Shown here: positions 1-12,600 of the stretch, piece by piece
Position numbering within the stretch: the stretch's first letter is position 1
Layout: each line of letters starts with the position of its first letter
Assembly (NCBI RefSeq): GCF_050908995.1
Contig: NC_135123.1
Coordinates: 17,298,001-17,362,000, forward strand
Source: Andrena cerasifolii
Taxonomy: Eukaryota > Arthropoda > Insecta > Hymenoptera > Andrenidae
Reading direction: 5' to 3'
DNA length: 64,000 nucleotides
Translations under genes and position numbers: made by a program
Notes under the pieces: model-generated
What the model was told of the DNA's origin: nothing
What the model saw: the letters and a program-made list of their open reading frames with translations, nothing else
The model's database searches: none

Positions 1-250
1 TAGGACGGAAAGTCATTGTCAGTCTATCTTTCGATAGTTACGTATATCCTACATATGCGTGTAGGTACTATGGTACGGTGGTTTCGTGGAGAAATAAAGG
101 GAACGTTGAAGCGTCGAGCAGCGATCGGTGAGAATTTGGCAGGTTGATTCGATCGTTTTCCAGTAGACGAAAAGTGTACTCGTCCCGTTCCCCGAGTCAA
201 CCCAATGCTGCTATTTCGAAGGGGTGAAAGGGCGGTAGCTAGGTAAGCTG

Positions 251-260
251 CTAAAAATAA
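251..260. promoter_or_regulatory. MEF2-type site CTAAAAATAA
   Basis: Exact match to the MEF2 consensus YTAWWWWTAR, 28 bp from a second match at 288-297. MEF2 is the main partner of class IIa HDACs, and the next gene is HDAC4. Function is inferred only. Confidence 0.4.
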
Positions 261-287
261 CGCTGGTACATCATATCGAGCGGTCGT

Positions 288-297
288 CTATAAATAG
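288..297. promoter_or_regulatory. MEF2-type site or TATA box CTATAAATAG
   Basis: Exact match to the optimal MEF2 site. It contains TATAAATAG, so it could equally be a core-promoter TATA box with a start about 30 bp downstream. The same 10-mer recurs at 1389-1398 and 5863-5872. Confidence 0.45.
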
Positions 298-1388
298 TCG
301 GAAGTGACGAGAAACCCTGGATGGATTGGAGTTACGAGCGGTGCTATTCAACACGCGCCATCTTTTAGAAAAATTCTTGCATCGGCACACCTATTCATCA
401 GCAGGGGCACCTCATCCTTCCTTCAATCTCATCCCCACCCCCCCACTTCTACCATCGCGTCTTCTGTCAATCCGGTCAGCCCGGTCAGCCGACCGACGCG
501 ATGCGAGCCTCGACCACGGGGAACGAGCCTTCGTTTCGACAAGATTCCGTTCCGTCCGCGTCTGCTACTCACCGATCAACCAATTTCTCCTTCCCACAGT
601 TCTCTCCGAACCTTTTCCACGATACATAGATGTTTCCGGAGTTTACGACGTTGCGGCGTTGCTCTCGGACAATTTGGCTTGAAACCTTTTTCAGGAAAGG
701 AGGGAAGAAGCTCGGAATGCGTCGGACCGTTAATAATAGTAATTTGTACGTATAAGTAGCGCGAGTTTGTAGCAACGTTAGCTCGTCGGTCTACGAGCCG
801 CCTATTTAGTTGCGACGAGTCTCTCGCAAGGGTCCGGTCGGCCGGTTGGTCGCTCGTCACGAACACGTGCATCCGATTACTGCGTTCTATGTACGGGTCG
901 CATTAATCTTCGATGAAACGCACCAACTGATTATCGTTCCATCTCGGCGAGCACAAAGAACAAACGCAAAGGACGATTGCCTGGTGCTACTTATTGTCAG
1001 TGGAGATTCGGGTAGCATATTCCGCTAGCGCCATGCAAACTGGCGCTATATTTGGCCGGATCGTTGTTGCCTTTCGTTTGCCGAGTTCCTTGAAACTCTT
1101 GAAAGCATGGAGAGCAGGAGGAGTACAAGATAGAAAGCGCAACGAAGGAAGATGGAGGTCCCGAATCGCGAAATTCGCGGCTCGGGAGACAGCCGAGTTT
1201 GAGAGCAGTAGCGTAGACGAGGATGGTATAAAAACTTGCTAGGAACCGTGGAAAGAGATAGCCTTTTCGGTTACACGCTTGCTCTTGCGGCGCGGGCGCT
1301 ACAGACGCGAAGAAAGCAGCAGGGGGAAAGAGAGCAGCGTTCCACGCCACACGCGTGCGTTGTGTACGGACGCAACAATACCGGGTCT

Positions 1389-1398
1389 CTATAAATAG
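1389..1398. promoter_or_regulatory. MEF2-type site or TATA box CTATAAATAG
   Basis: Second exact copy of the 10-mer seen at 288-297. It lies about 4 kb upstream of the first recognised HDAC4 coding exon. The same TATA-box ambiguity applies. Confidence 0.45.
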
Positions 1399-4300
1399 CG
1401 GAGATTCGCAAGCCTCGCGAGGCAGGGCGCTGTCATCGGGGGACAATGAGAGGACGGGAGAACGAGAGAACGAGTGAACGAGAAACGCGAGAAAATCGCG
1501 AGACGGCAGCGCGCGTTGCGCGTGGCGCGTCTGGCGCAGTTCCTTCTAGATATCCGTGGTGTGCGCGCGGGCAAATCCGCGCGCCTACCACCGCGACCGG
1601 TTTCTTTCCAAAACGCGGCATTGATTGGTTCGCTCGCCTCGATGCTCCTTCCTCCGTAATATCGATCGGTCTAGCGTTGGCCAGTGTCTAACCCATATCG
1701 AAGGCGATCCAAGGTGATCCATGATAAGCTACGCTAACGTTAGGTGGTGGTCGGCGTGATTCGCGTAGCACTCGCTTGTGCCGGGTGATGGTGTTTGGCA
1801 GTTGAGACAGTGGCGCGTGCAATTAGAGCTTAGCTTATCGCGTTCTGTCTCCGCAGTGCACGCTCCTGTACACGTGCAAACAGACGCGCGAGCTTGCTCG
1901 GTCGACGAGGGGGCGCATTTTCGAAAGGCCTGGTCGCGCGTCGCTGCGCGCGTTACGCTCCCACCTCCCCTTTCTTCCGATCTCCAAAACGCGAGCGTCG
2001 ATGATACGTGGTATTTACATAGCTACCGCTTTCGAGCGTTGCTCCGTTTCTTTCCTTCGCGTTTCACGCCGTCGCGTGGCGCGGTGCTATTCTCGCGTTG
2101 CCTCGTCACGCGTTTCCTGTGCTTGTCAACTCGAATGCAATCTCTAACGCAGCGACCGACACCTGCTGCTGCAATTTTTCCGATGCTTCAGACCGCGTTG
2201 TTGAATTTAAATATTCCCAGGATCCGGATGGAGTAGGTAAGGAATTTTTTTCACGAACCTGATCAACGACAAGGTCCCAAGTTTTCCATAGAATTTCAGG
2301 CGAAATTCTGCCGTACGCGGCTCGAGTTCTGCATCGTTGACGGCGTTCGCGTTGACTTTGACTTTGACTTTGCGAGTCGAGGCGGTTGCCAATTTCGGTG
2401 GAAAGTAGATCCGGGGGTTGAGCTGTTGCAAATAATCGCGATCGTACGGTGGATGGATTACGATGGAACTCGCGACTACCGACCGGAGGACTCGAGTGAC
2501 CGCGATTCACGAATACGGCACAACAAAGGAGAGAAAAAGGAAACGTGGTTGACGTCATTAGAATCATTCGCGCCACTTAGGCAGAGTCACGGGATCAATT
2601 TAGAACGTGGACGGTCAAGTACCGGCTCCGATCGAGCGTTTCATCGTTTAACCTGTAAAGCGTCTCGCGTTACGGGAGAAAGAAAGGGAACTCGTGCCGA
2701 TTCTCCGTTGGACGTTGCCTCGGTATCGCGTCCATTACGCGGTCGTTGGACTTTCTTCCTCATGGTCGTTCCCGAATCGAGGAAATCGAGTCGCACACCC
2801 ACGCGTCCACGGCCAGACTGGCACAGTCGCGTCGCCAACTTTTCTGACGGAATTGTTGGCCTCGCGGCGAAAATTAGTCGCATCCCTAGCTTCGAGCCGT
2901 CCGACGCATAATCGTCGAGTCTCCTTCTTCTTTCTCGGCCCACCTTACTTCGAAGGGGAAGGGAGGGAGCTGGAGAAGCGAGGAGCGACGACATTCGTCG
3001 CACGCGCGATACCAGAGGAACGGGAGTAGCAGCTAGTCGCTAGAAACTAGGAACTCTGCCTCGCGCCTCTCCGCGTCGCGTCGTTCTCTGGTGAATCGAG
3101 CAGAAACCGACACCACCGTGGAACGGACTTGTTCACCACCGAGAGAACCGTCCGATACTATCACACCACTCAGCCCGTAACGTACGCAACTATCATCGTC
3201 GGGACGTCGCGTCGCGTACAGCGGCCGACTATGATACTACCTCTCGCAATATGTATCGCGTGAATCAGCTAGTAGGTACGTATCTCGGAGTGTAAAAGGG
3301 AAACGACGAGCCGCCGAGTACAGCAAGGGCGAAGGGCTGGGAAAGGGGGAAGCAGGCGCGTGTGTACGTTCACCGTGTTTAGTAGGTGCGTATATAAATG
3401 TCATCCTATATATAGAGAGCGTTCGTCTAATCTTAGCTAGTCGGCCACAGGCCAGGAACACAAGTAAAAAGATCTTTCGACTCTCTTCGCCGGGCAACCA
3501 CTCCTCTCGTCTCCCGGTGAGTTGTTGATTCGGGTCCCATCACTCACCGCGCCCGCGCCGCGGCACAACTTCACCGCGATCGAGGACCCTTCTTTCCTTC
3601 TCTACGCAAATTCGTCCACCCGAACGGGATCACTCTCGTTCTCCACCGTCTACTCTCTCGACCGTCGACTCTCGCTTGACCTACACACCGACTTTTGCTA
3701 ATAATAACAGCGCACCATGTCGAGTCGGTGCGGGCGATGCGAGCGAGATACGCGCGATCCCGAGTGCGCGAAATTTCACGCGCCATCTGATCCTTTTCTC
3801 TCGTTTCCAACGTTTCACGGACTTGGTTGACAGTGGTGTCGGCGAGGAGACGGACGCATCGTCCTGAGCTTGCTGCGCGAGCAAGGGAATGCGAGGTAGA
3901 GAGAGAGAAACACCTACGCAGTCGCGGTATTAAAGTTTATCATAATTGATAACTAGACCGAGTTTAAACGCATGCATCCGGACAACACGTTTCGTGGCAA
4001 TTACTTTAATCAATGTAGGCCTTAATTGTAGCTGGTGCAACGCGTGACAATATCGCAGCGGTAGCCGGCGAGACGCGGCAACGCGTTAACGACAAAAATG
4101 CTCCGCTCGCCAAGGTTCAGGATCGGCTCGCCGTCGATGGTCGATGTGTCTAGATAATTTGGTCTTCCGGCTTGGGTTTCCTAGAGCGCTCGCGACTAGT
4201 CGGTGTCCTGCCGTGCTAGACGTTCTCGGCCGAACGACAACTTTAATCCCGGGTTGTCGGACAACGCGGTAACAGGCGTACGGTGCAAAGGGGACATGAT

Positions 4301-4680
4301 TTCAGAGGAGAGAAGAGCAGAGGAGTAAAGAGAGCGTCTCAGAGAACGGCCCTCCTCCGATTAACCTTGGACTTGACTCCGAGGAATGCAGCGTGCAGTG
4401 ACCTCTGCTCGTTCGCTAACTCGACGCTCATCGTCTCGCTCTCGCTCACCTCCGATCAATGCTTCCTCCATTTCGACTCCTGTCCCGTCCCGTCCTGTTC
4501 TTTACATCCGACGCGATTTCTTTCACTCGCGATTTCGTCCCCCGAGTTCGGACCTCGTCGCACCGCGCCGCGTCTCTTCTAAACGCCTCTTTCGAACGCA
4601 AAGTCGAAGCCCGAAGGCGCGGACAGCTTGGCTGATGCAAACGCTCGGAATCGCTAAACCGATTCTCTGTTTTGTTTCAG

Positions 4681-4740
4681 AAGACGTGGGCTACAGAAGC
4701 GTCGACATCGCGTCCGCGTTTACGCATCTACCACAGAAAG
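4681..4740 (+). other. Candidate 5' exon of HDAC4
   Basis: A pyrimidine-rich stretch ending TTTGTTTCAG precedes exactly 60 nt, which are followed by the donor GTAAAG. The piece is open in all three frames and is a multiple of three, so it could be a coding cassette or a 5' UTR exon. I do not recognise its translation. It could also be a chance splice-site pair. Confidence 0.3.
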
Positions 4741-5191
4741 GTAAAGCTCGGAGTAAGAAAGCGAAACGGTTCGATCACTTCGCGTTAAACCACGCGTACT
4801 TACATACGCGATCGAAGAGATCCTTGGCTCTTCCCCTCTCGTTTCGTTACCTCTCTACTCGGACGCTTCATGTACCCACTCTCAAGGCACCAATTTCTTT
4901 TTCGTTTCGCAGCTCTCTTTACGTTTCATCGACTTGCCTTGCGCCTTTTCTATCGCACCGGTCGTCGAGTGAAAACTCGCGAAAGTTGGTCGTCTTACTT
5001 TTTCTCGCTATAGCTTATCGGGCTCGTTGCTTGGTTTCGCGCTAGACGGCTAGAGATTCCGGGCCGACCAATCGCTTCGATGGCAATGAAAAGTAACAGT
5101 GCGAGTACGTACCTAGGTGGCTACAACGTCTCGGAGGTTAGTTAGACGCGCGCGAAGGAGAGATAAGCTATGCGCTAGGCGCGTGACATAT

Positions 5192-5201
5192 CTAAAAATA
5201 G
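5192..5201. promoter_or_regulatory. MEF2-type site CTAAAAATAG
   Basis: Exact match to YTAWWWWTAR, 178 bp before the first recognised HDAC4 start codon at 5379. It would sit in a proximal promoter or 5' UTR if transcription starts nearby. Confidence 0.45.
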
Positions 5202-5378
5202 CCACGCTATCGATCTTCGTTGGATTGTTGAACGGTAATGGTAAATATCGAAGCGGAGTTCATCGCGGTTCTCCTGCCCCCGCGTATCTCCAAGTTCCGA
5301 CGATCGTCCCGTTCGACGGGGGTGGCGCAGCATTTCCTCGGGAACTCAAGCGACCGGTGTTTGGTTGCATGCGTAGAA

Positions 5379-8300
5379 ATGGCCAGAGACACGCCGGGTT
5401 CGCCAATGTCTAGACCGAGGGACTTGATCGGCGGAGTTGGCGGTGCTGCGGCCGCTTTGACGTCCAGCGCGTATCATGCTGCTTCCAGCGATCCGAATGC
5501 CCTTCACGGTCACGCATTGCAGCAAAAGATACTGGAGGTAAGGTATTCACGCTACTCGTCACCAAGTATAATTCTTCTCTCGCTTCTATTCGGCGGATCG
5601 GTGCGGCGCGGCGAGGCGACGGGACGGGACGGGACGGGACGGGACGGAACGGCACGGCACCCTTCTTTCCCATTTCCGTGTCTTCGATGAAAAAACGCAA
5701 GTGACGAAAGCGGCGTTCCCTCGGTATGTATTAGAGAGCTAACACGTTCGCGTACTCACCGGAAGAGGATTCGCTTCCGCCTTGCCGCGGAGTCTGGTAC
5801 ACGTTTCGCTCGAACGATTCGGTTCTCGACCACGGGACGAATGGATATATGTATATTTGGTTCTATAAATAGCGCCGGTGCCGCCGCGCCACGTCGCGCC
5901 GCTTCCAACGCAAGTTGCGCTCTTTCGCGCTCCTGCGTATTATTTTTAAGCGGCGGCTTGAACGCACGCGTGCGAAACCGCAACCGACCCACTGCAGTCT
6001 CTCTTCTCCTACGTTTCTCGGTTCCCGTTTCTCTCGAATTCAGTCGATTCACGCCTATGCTACCACCAATTCATCTACGAACTGTGCGCCACAACATCCA
6101 CGTTATCTCTTCGAAAAACGTTTCGCTGGCAATGTCGGAATGTGCTTTCAGTTGCAACAGCATCATCAGCTTCAGCAACAGATTCTGCGGCAACAGTATC
6201 AAGCGCAAGAACGGCAGCTGGCCGAGCTACACGAGCAGCAGATGCATCAGCTAAAGGTACGCGCCGTTCCCTCCACGATCGTTTCGCGTACCGTCTCCTT
6301 TTGCCCGCGAATCGCGATCCCGTTTCGAAAACACGCATTCGAGTCGGCGGTCCAGCGGCACGCAGCTATGGAGGCACTCCTCCCGTCTCGTTCCGTTTTA
6401 CACCGTCTTTCATTCTCCTGCAAGTTACTTACATATGCAGGGACTATAGTTAGGATATACCTACCTACTCACAATTAGTTTCGGGAATATTGACGGGTAC
6501 CTGCTTACGCGCCGCCGCGCCGCGCCGCGCCGTACTCTTTTCTCGTTATTCTTTGCGAAATACATAATTAGATCGCCACCATACAGTTATCGTTGAGAAG
6601 AAACTCACGTGGCTCTCGACTTTTTCCGCAGCTCTGGGAGCAACACAAGCAACTGGAGGAACAGAGGAGGGAGAAAGAGAGACTGGAAGCTCTTAGGAAG
6701 AAGGACAAGCACGATCACAGCGCGATCGCCTCGACGGAAGTGAAGCAACGGCTTCAGGTACTTTGACGCGACGCTCGAGGCGGCCGGGCCCTTTAAGGGG
6801 AGGTTCTGGTCTAAATGTCGATATTTTTTTTTTATTTCATTTTTCGAATGTTCGACCTTTTAGGAAAACGTGTTTAAAAGGATTTGTTGAAATTCGTAAA
6901 ATTCACGAAGTTATAGGCATTTGAGTAGCGGCAAATGCATGGGTCACGACCGGCCACTCGGCGCTCACGTAAAACTTCAAACGCGTTTTTCTCGAGACAG
7001 TGTTCTCAAAACGGTGGGACCTGTATCTTCAGAAGTTATTATCCGATACGACTGAAACTTTTTTTATTTTGAAGAATATACTTCTGGCTAGGGGGGGACT
7101 AAAAAAAATTACAAAAAGTTGAAAATTTATAATTTTTAAAGGCGTTGAAAGGACGAAAAATACAGGGAAAAGTGATTTCAAACGTGAAGTGTCGTTATTT
7201 TTAAAAAAAAAATGTAATTTTTGTAATTTTTTTTAGTTCCCCCCCCCCCCCTAGAAAAAAGAATAATCTTCAAAATAAAAAAGGTTTCAGTCGAATCGGA
7301 TAATAACTTTTAGAGATACAGGTCCCACCGATTTGGATAAATTTTTTGACGCCTTAACTTTAACGACTCCCCAGGGCTGTTTGCACTGATTAATTATAAA
7401 ACAAAAAATATATTTCTATAACATAAGACATCCTTAATACGATGCAACAAGTCCCATTAAATTATATATAGTAGTTTTCCTTTAATTAATTCCTAAATAT
7501 CACCTATTTTTTGGGGCTCTAGACCAGAACCTCCCCTTAAATAACGCTAATACGCGTTTAGAGTGTATGTAGAGTGCGCGCAGAGGGTGGATTGTCGAGC
7601 TGGGGTAAGGGAAGGGCTATGTTCTACGGATGTACGTTCAATACTCGCTCAGAGAGACATCTCGCAATTTCAGAGTTTCCTCGTGAACAAGAAACAGAGG
7701 GAGGCTGCGGCTGCGGCAAATGGAGCCGTACCCGGTACACCTGGATACAGAAGCTGGTAAGACCTATAGGGGTAGCTTGAGTAAACCCCCGTAACGCTGC
7801 GCTCTGGCTTTCTACTCTACCTATTTCACTTATCGGCAAATTGTTGAACAGGTTACAACAGCAATCGGAATCGGCTGGCACCGCGAACGCTTCGCATCCC
7901 TACCGTATGCCGCAGGTGCTCCAGGAAAAGTTTGCCGATGACTTTCCCCTTCGAAAAACAGGTACATATGCTCGCGCGAACAGAAATACTTGTACGCGAT
8001 ATATCCTATGCGATATGTCCATGCTGTCGAGTGATGATTCGCATACTTGGTGAAAGGTAGCCTATCTCTATGTGTGCCTATGTACGGTAGAATGCCTACT
8101 AAAGCATGGTGTTTGCGATCAAACGATCTTGCCTGTCGAATATGCCGGCCCTCCCCTGCGCAAAGGTTAATTATCAATTGACCCTCGGGAAGCTCCTTCT
8201 CGAGAGAAAGAATTTTGAGGTGCACGAGCGGCGTTTACCGACAGGTCCTGGACCGTCCACTGGACGGACACGAGCATTCTTGAGATCGGCAAGCCAACAG

Positions 8301-9598
8301 CACCGCCTCCATCTTCTTTCTTTCTTTCTTTCTTTCTTTCTTACAGTGTTTAACATGTACATTTCCCCCCGCTCACGCATACGCTCTGCGCTGATCTTAC
8401 TGGACGCGTTCCCGCGCTCCCGCTTCCTCCCTTTTGGCTCTGTTTCCATCACCGTTATCGTTACCGCCGTTTTACCCCACGTTACGACCCCGTTACGTCC
8501 CGTTACGTCCCGTTACGACCCGTTACGACGACAACCAACAACTAACCCTGGCTAAAATTGGCCAGCCTCGGAGCCGAACCTGCTCAAGGTGCGACTAAAG
8601 CAACGCGTGGAGAGGAACATGGCCGCGTCGAGAAACTCACCCCTGATGGCACGTCGGAAGGATCGCCTGCTGTCGCACCTCAAGCGGAAGTCACAGCTAG
8701 CAAGTACGTCCTTCGATCGAGCTTAATCAAGATTCGTTCGACTGTCGATTTCCGACAGTTGCTGCGTGAGCATTAGCAAACGAGTCTCTGCACCCGTGTT
8801 TTCGATTAATCGATCGTTGAGTTTGCCTTTTTGCCAGTGTCAAGTAACAGCATGACAACAGAGAACGTTACCGATTAACATAAAGAGCGAGTGTATCGCC
8901 GAGTGCGTCGCGTCCCGTCGCGGCATACCGTAGCGTCGCGGCTACCCTTAACGAAACAATCCGCAACTGTCCGCTCCTATAGACAAATAGCAAAGCGGCT
9001 GCTGTTCTGCCGGAAGGGTCGCGATCGCGCTCGCGCTCGTGCTCGCGCGACGGAATTCGAGAGAGGTGGTAAACAGAGGAGCCAGAGTGGAGCCCTCTCG
9101 AATTCCGCTCTCGTTCGCGGCGGTACCGGTTGCAGGCGAACCGCAACGCCGCTCACCGTCACTCGCTCATCGAAACTTTTCCAGATCCCAGCAGCAACCC
9201 GGAATCTGGGCCTAATTCCCCACCGACAGTGAACAATTCTCAAACGAGTCCCACGGCCGGAAGCAACGCGGCAGCGATTCAAGAAGTGAGTAGCCATCTT
9301 CGCTGACCGCGTATACTTTGCAGAATCGCAAGTCCAGGAAATTACCGCGCGTCTGTTCGCGTCTGTTCGCAGGAAACAGAGAACACCGGGTACGGTAGCG
9401 GGCTAACAAGTGGCAGCCAGCAGGGCAGTCTTTCGGATCTCTCGCTGTTCAGTTCCCCGTCCATGCCGAACATCTCGTTAGGCAGACCTCACGTACCATC
9501 CGGCACTGGCACGGTGAGTGGAGAAAATTCGCCAACAGCCGGAAATCACGGCGTTACATTTCGCGACATAGCCTAACCTTCTCATCTGTGGCCATTTT

Positions 9599-9632
<34 letters not shown>

Positions 9633-12600
9633 TGTTCACCTAGACCGGCACAAAGTTGGCGACCGTGTCAGAGGCGGAAGTGCGGGCGGCGTTCACGGCG
9701 CGACTAGGAATGCCGCTCACCGGCCAGATGCTGCCCGGTACACTGCCGTTCTACCCGTCGTTGACGGTGATCGAGGGGGAATCACCGACCGCCGGTTACG
9801 TTCACAAACAGATGCAAAATTTGGATCATCCCTCGTTAACCAACAGGCAACAACATCCGGCCTCGATGTACCATGGCGCCTCGGCAGCAACAGCGACGCC
9901 CATCACGGACACGCAAGTAGCTCACGCGAGGCTGCAAAAGGCTGGTCACCGGCCTTTAGGTAGTATGTTCTCTCTTTCTTGCTGGCAATCCATTCCTGGT
10001 GCGTGTGCCGACGGTCGGCGGTCGGCACGCGCCACCTCCAGTTTAATTCGCGGGATGCGATCACTGCGCTTTCTTCACGCGACCATCTGTTTTCTTTTTG
10101 TTGTTTCGCTCGTCGCTCTAGGTAGGACTCAGTCCGCCCCGTTGCCGTTGGGTCATCCAATGTTGCAGGGCGGAATCATCAGCCCGCAGACGCATTACGA
10201 AGAGTACCTGGCGGAGAAGCAGCTGCACGATCAACAGCAAGCGCACAATTACCTGAAACAACAGATTCGGCAAACCGTGTTGACGCGAGTCGGGTCCCGG
10301 GGTCAGGCGAACCAGCTGGACGAAGCGCCGGAGAGCGAAGAGTCCGAGGTTATAGATCTGACGGGTGGGAAAAAGGATTTGCCCGAAGAGAGTGAGATCT
10401 CGAAGCAACAACGGGACCGCGAACAATTCCTTCAACAGCAGAGAGACCTGATGATGCGACACACGTTGCAAATGTCCAACGAGTCGTCGACGGCCTACAA
10501 CAGCGGGACTGGTAGTAGGAGCAGTCAGCCGTGCGCGAGGCCATTGTCCAGGGCGCTCTCCAGTCCCTTGGTTCACTTGGGTAAGCTCGTTCGCCAGCAT
10601 CCACTCGCAAAACACATCCAGAGTGGGCACACGTAGTCGCAGCTGCTTTCGTTTAACCTTGGACACGGAAAAGTACAGTTGGCTGCTCCTGTCAGATCTC
10701 TAATCGTGTAATCGTATAATCGTACTCTGCTCGCTCAGGTCCTCAGGCTGCTGGCGCTGGTGACATGTTCGCGCGATCATCTTCCCACCGACCCACCACG
10801 GGCTTGGCCTACGATCCGTTGATGCTGAAACACGCCTGCGTCTGCGGCGAGACGGTCCGTGGCCACCCCGAGCACGGAGGCAGGTTGCAAAGCGTCTGGG
10901 CTCGACTCTCGGAGACGGGATTGTTGCAGAGGTGCGATCGCATACGATCGCGCAAGGCAACGCTCGAAGAGATTCAGACGTGTCACAGCGAAGCGCACGC
11001 ACTTCTCTTCGGTGAGTCGTCCCGCGAACCCGCGGAACCGCGGTCTCATCGGCCTCTCGCGTCCTTCCTTTGTCCCTCCCCATTCCCCATTCGGTTGCTT
11101 TGACCGAGTCACCTTTATTACGCCTTTCCGCGCTTCAGTTTGCCCGCGACAGGGGCAGAGAGTAAAGTGTGCTTCGCGCAGGGACGAATCCGATGAACCG
11201 ACAAAAGTTGGACGTGTCGAAGCTCTCTCAACTACCCATCAAGAGTTTCGTTCGACTTCCCTGCGGCGGAGTGGGCGTCGATTCCGACACGACGTGGAAC
11301 GAACTGAATACCGCGCCGGCTGCTAGAATGGCTGTCGGCTGCGTCGTCGATCTGGCTCTTAAAACCGCCATGGGCGACATTAAAAATGGGTTCGCCGTCG
11401 TACGACCGCCGGGGCATCACGCGGAAACCAATCAAGCCATGGGTTTCTGTTTCTTCAACTCGGTTGCGATCGCTGCGCGATTGCTCCAGCAGAAGCTCGA
11501 CGTTCGGAAAATCTTGATCTTGGATTGGGTAAGGGTCCTTCCCCTCCTCGTTACGCACGGCCAAACGCAAGCCGTCGCGAAAAGGTGGATCTAGAGGAAA
11601 GACGGAGAGAGATAGAGGGAGGGAGGGAGAGAGAGAGAGAGAGACAGAGGGAGGGAGAGAGAGAGAGGGAGAGAGAGAGAGGGAGATAGAGAAGAGGTCG
11701 CGGCCAGAATAGATTATCCATCGCGAATCGAGCAATACGAGATCGTAGATGTTTAGAAAGGTAGTGACGGTAGTGACTCTAGTGACGTTAGTGACGCTAG
11801 TGAAGCTAGTGACGGTAGAGTAGAGTCAGTCAGGTAGAGAGGCTAGAGTTGAGGGATAGAGAGAGATAGACGGCGCGGCGCGGCGTCTAAACAACCCGAA
11901 CAAGAATCCGCAACTCGTTTGTTTTCTGTTCGCAGGACGTCCACCATGGGAACGGAACGCAGCAGATGTTTTACGACGATCCACGGGTGCTATATCTGTC
12001 GATACACAGGCACGACGAAGGTAACTTTTTTCCAGGAACCGGCGGCCCGACCGAGTGCGGTGCTGGCGAGGGCCTCGGCTATAACGTCAATATAGCCTGG
12101 TCCGGCGGATTGAATCCGCCAATGGGAGACGCCGAGTATCTCGCGGCATTTCGTACGATCGTCATGCCGATCGCCAAGGCGTTCGACCCGAGCATCATTC
12201 TGGTTTCGGCGGGTTTCGACGCCGCGGTTGGCCATTCGCCGCCCCTCGGTGGTTACAAGGTCAGCCCGGCTTGCTTCGGAAAGATGACGCAGCAATTACT
12301 AAGCCTCGCGGACGGCAAGGTCGTGCTCGCTCTCGAGGGCGGCTACGACCTGGCCGCGATCTGCGATTCCGCGCAAGAATGTGTCCGCGCTCTACTCGCT
12401 GACGAGCCCAGCCAACTTCGAGAGGAGGAACTCACTAGGACTCCCTGTCAAAACGCCATCGAAACATTACAAAAGACTATCGCCATTCAGGTAGGACTCT
12501 TTGCGAACCTCCCTCTCCTCCTACTCTTCTTTAACCAATTCCCTAACATTTTTCATCCGTCCATCTGGATGCAGATGTCTCACTGGCCTTGCGTCAAACT

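Larger units (their letters stand above)
1..4680. other. Upstream region of HDAC4, no recognised coding exon
   Basis: No open frame here resembles a known protein; long open frames are short on stops because the region is GC-rich (for example 4386-5045, 219 codons). It probably holds promoter and 5' UTR sequence of the HDAC4 gene that follows. Visible signals are MEF2-type or TATA-type boxes at 251-260, 288-297 and 1389-1398 and a TATAAAAA string near 1227. Transcription starts cannot be placed from sequence alone. Confidence 0.5.

Noticed and set aside
4386..5045. 219-codon open frame on the + strand
   Set aside because: GC-rich, low-similarity composition with no recognisable domain; only a 60-nt piece inside it has splice-like borders.
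9656..10636. Single 326-codon frame as one exon
   Set aside because: It is two HDAC4 exons plus the open 162-nt intron between them; the conserved protein joins RPLG directly to RTQSAP.
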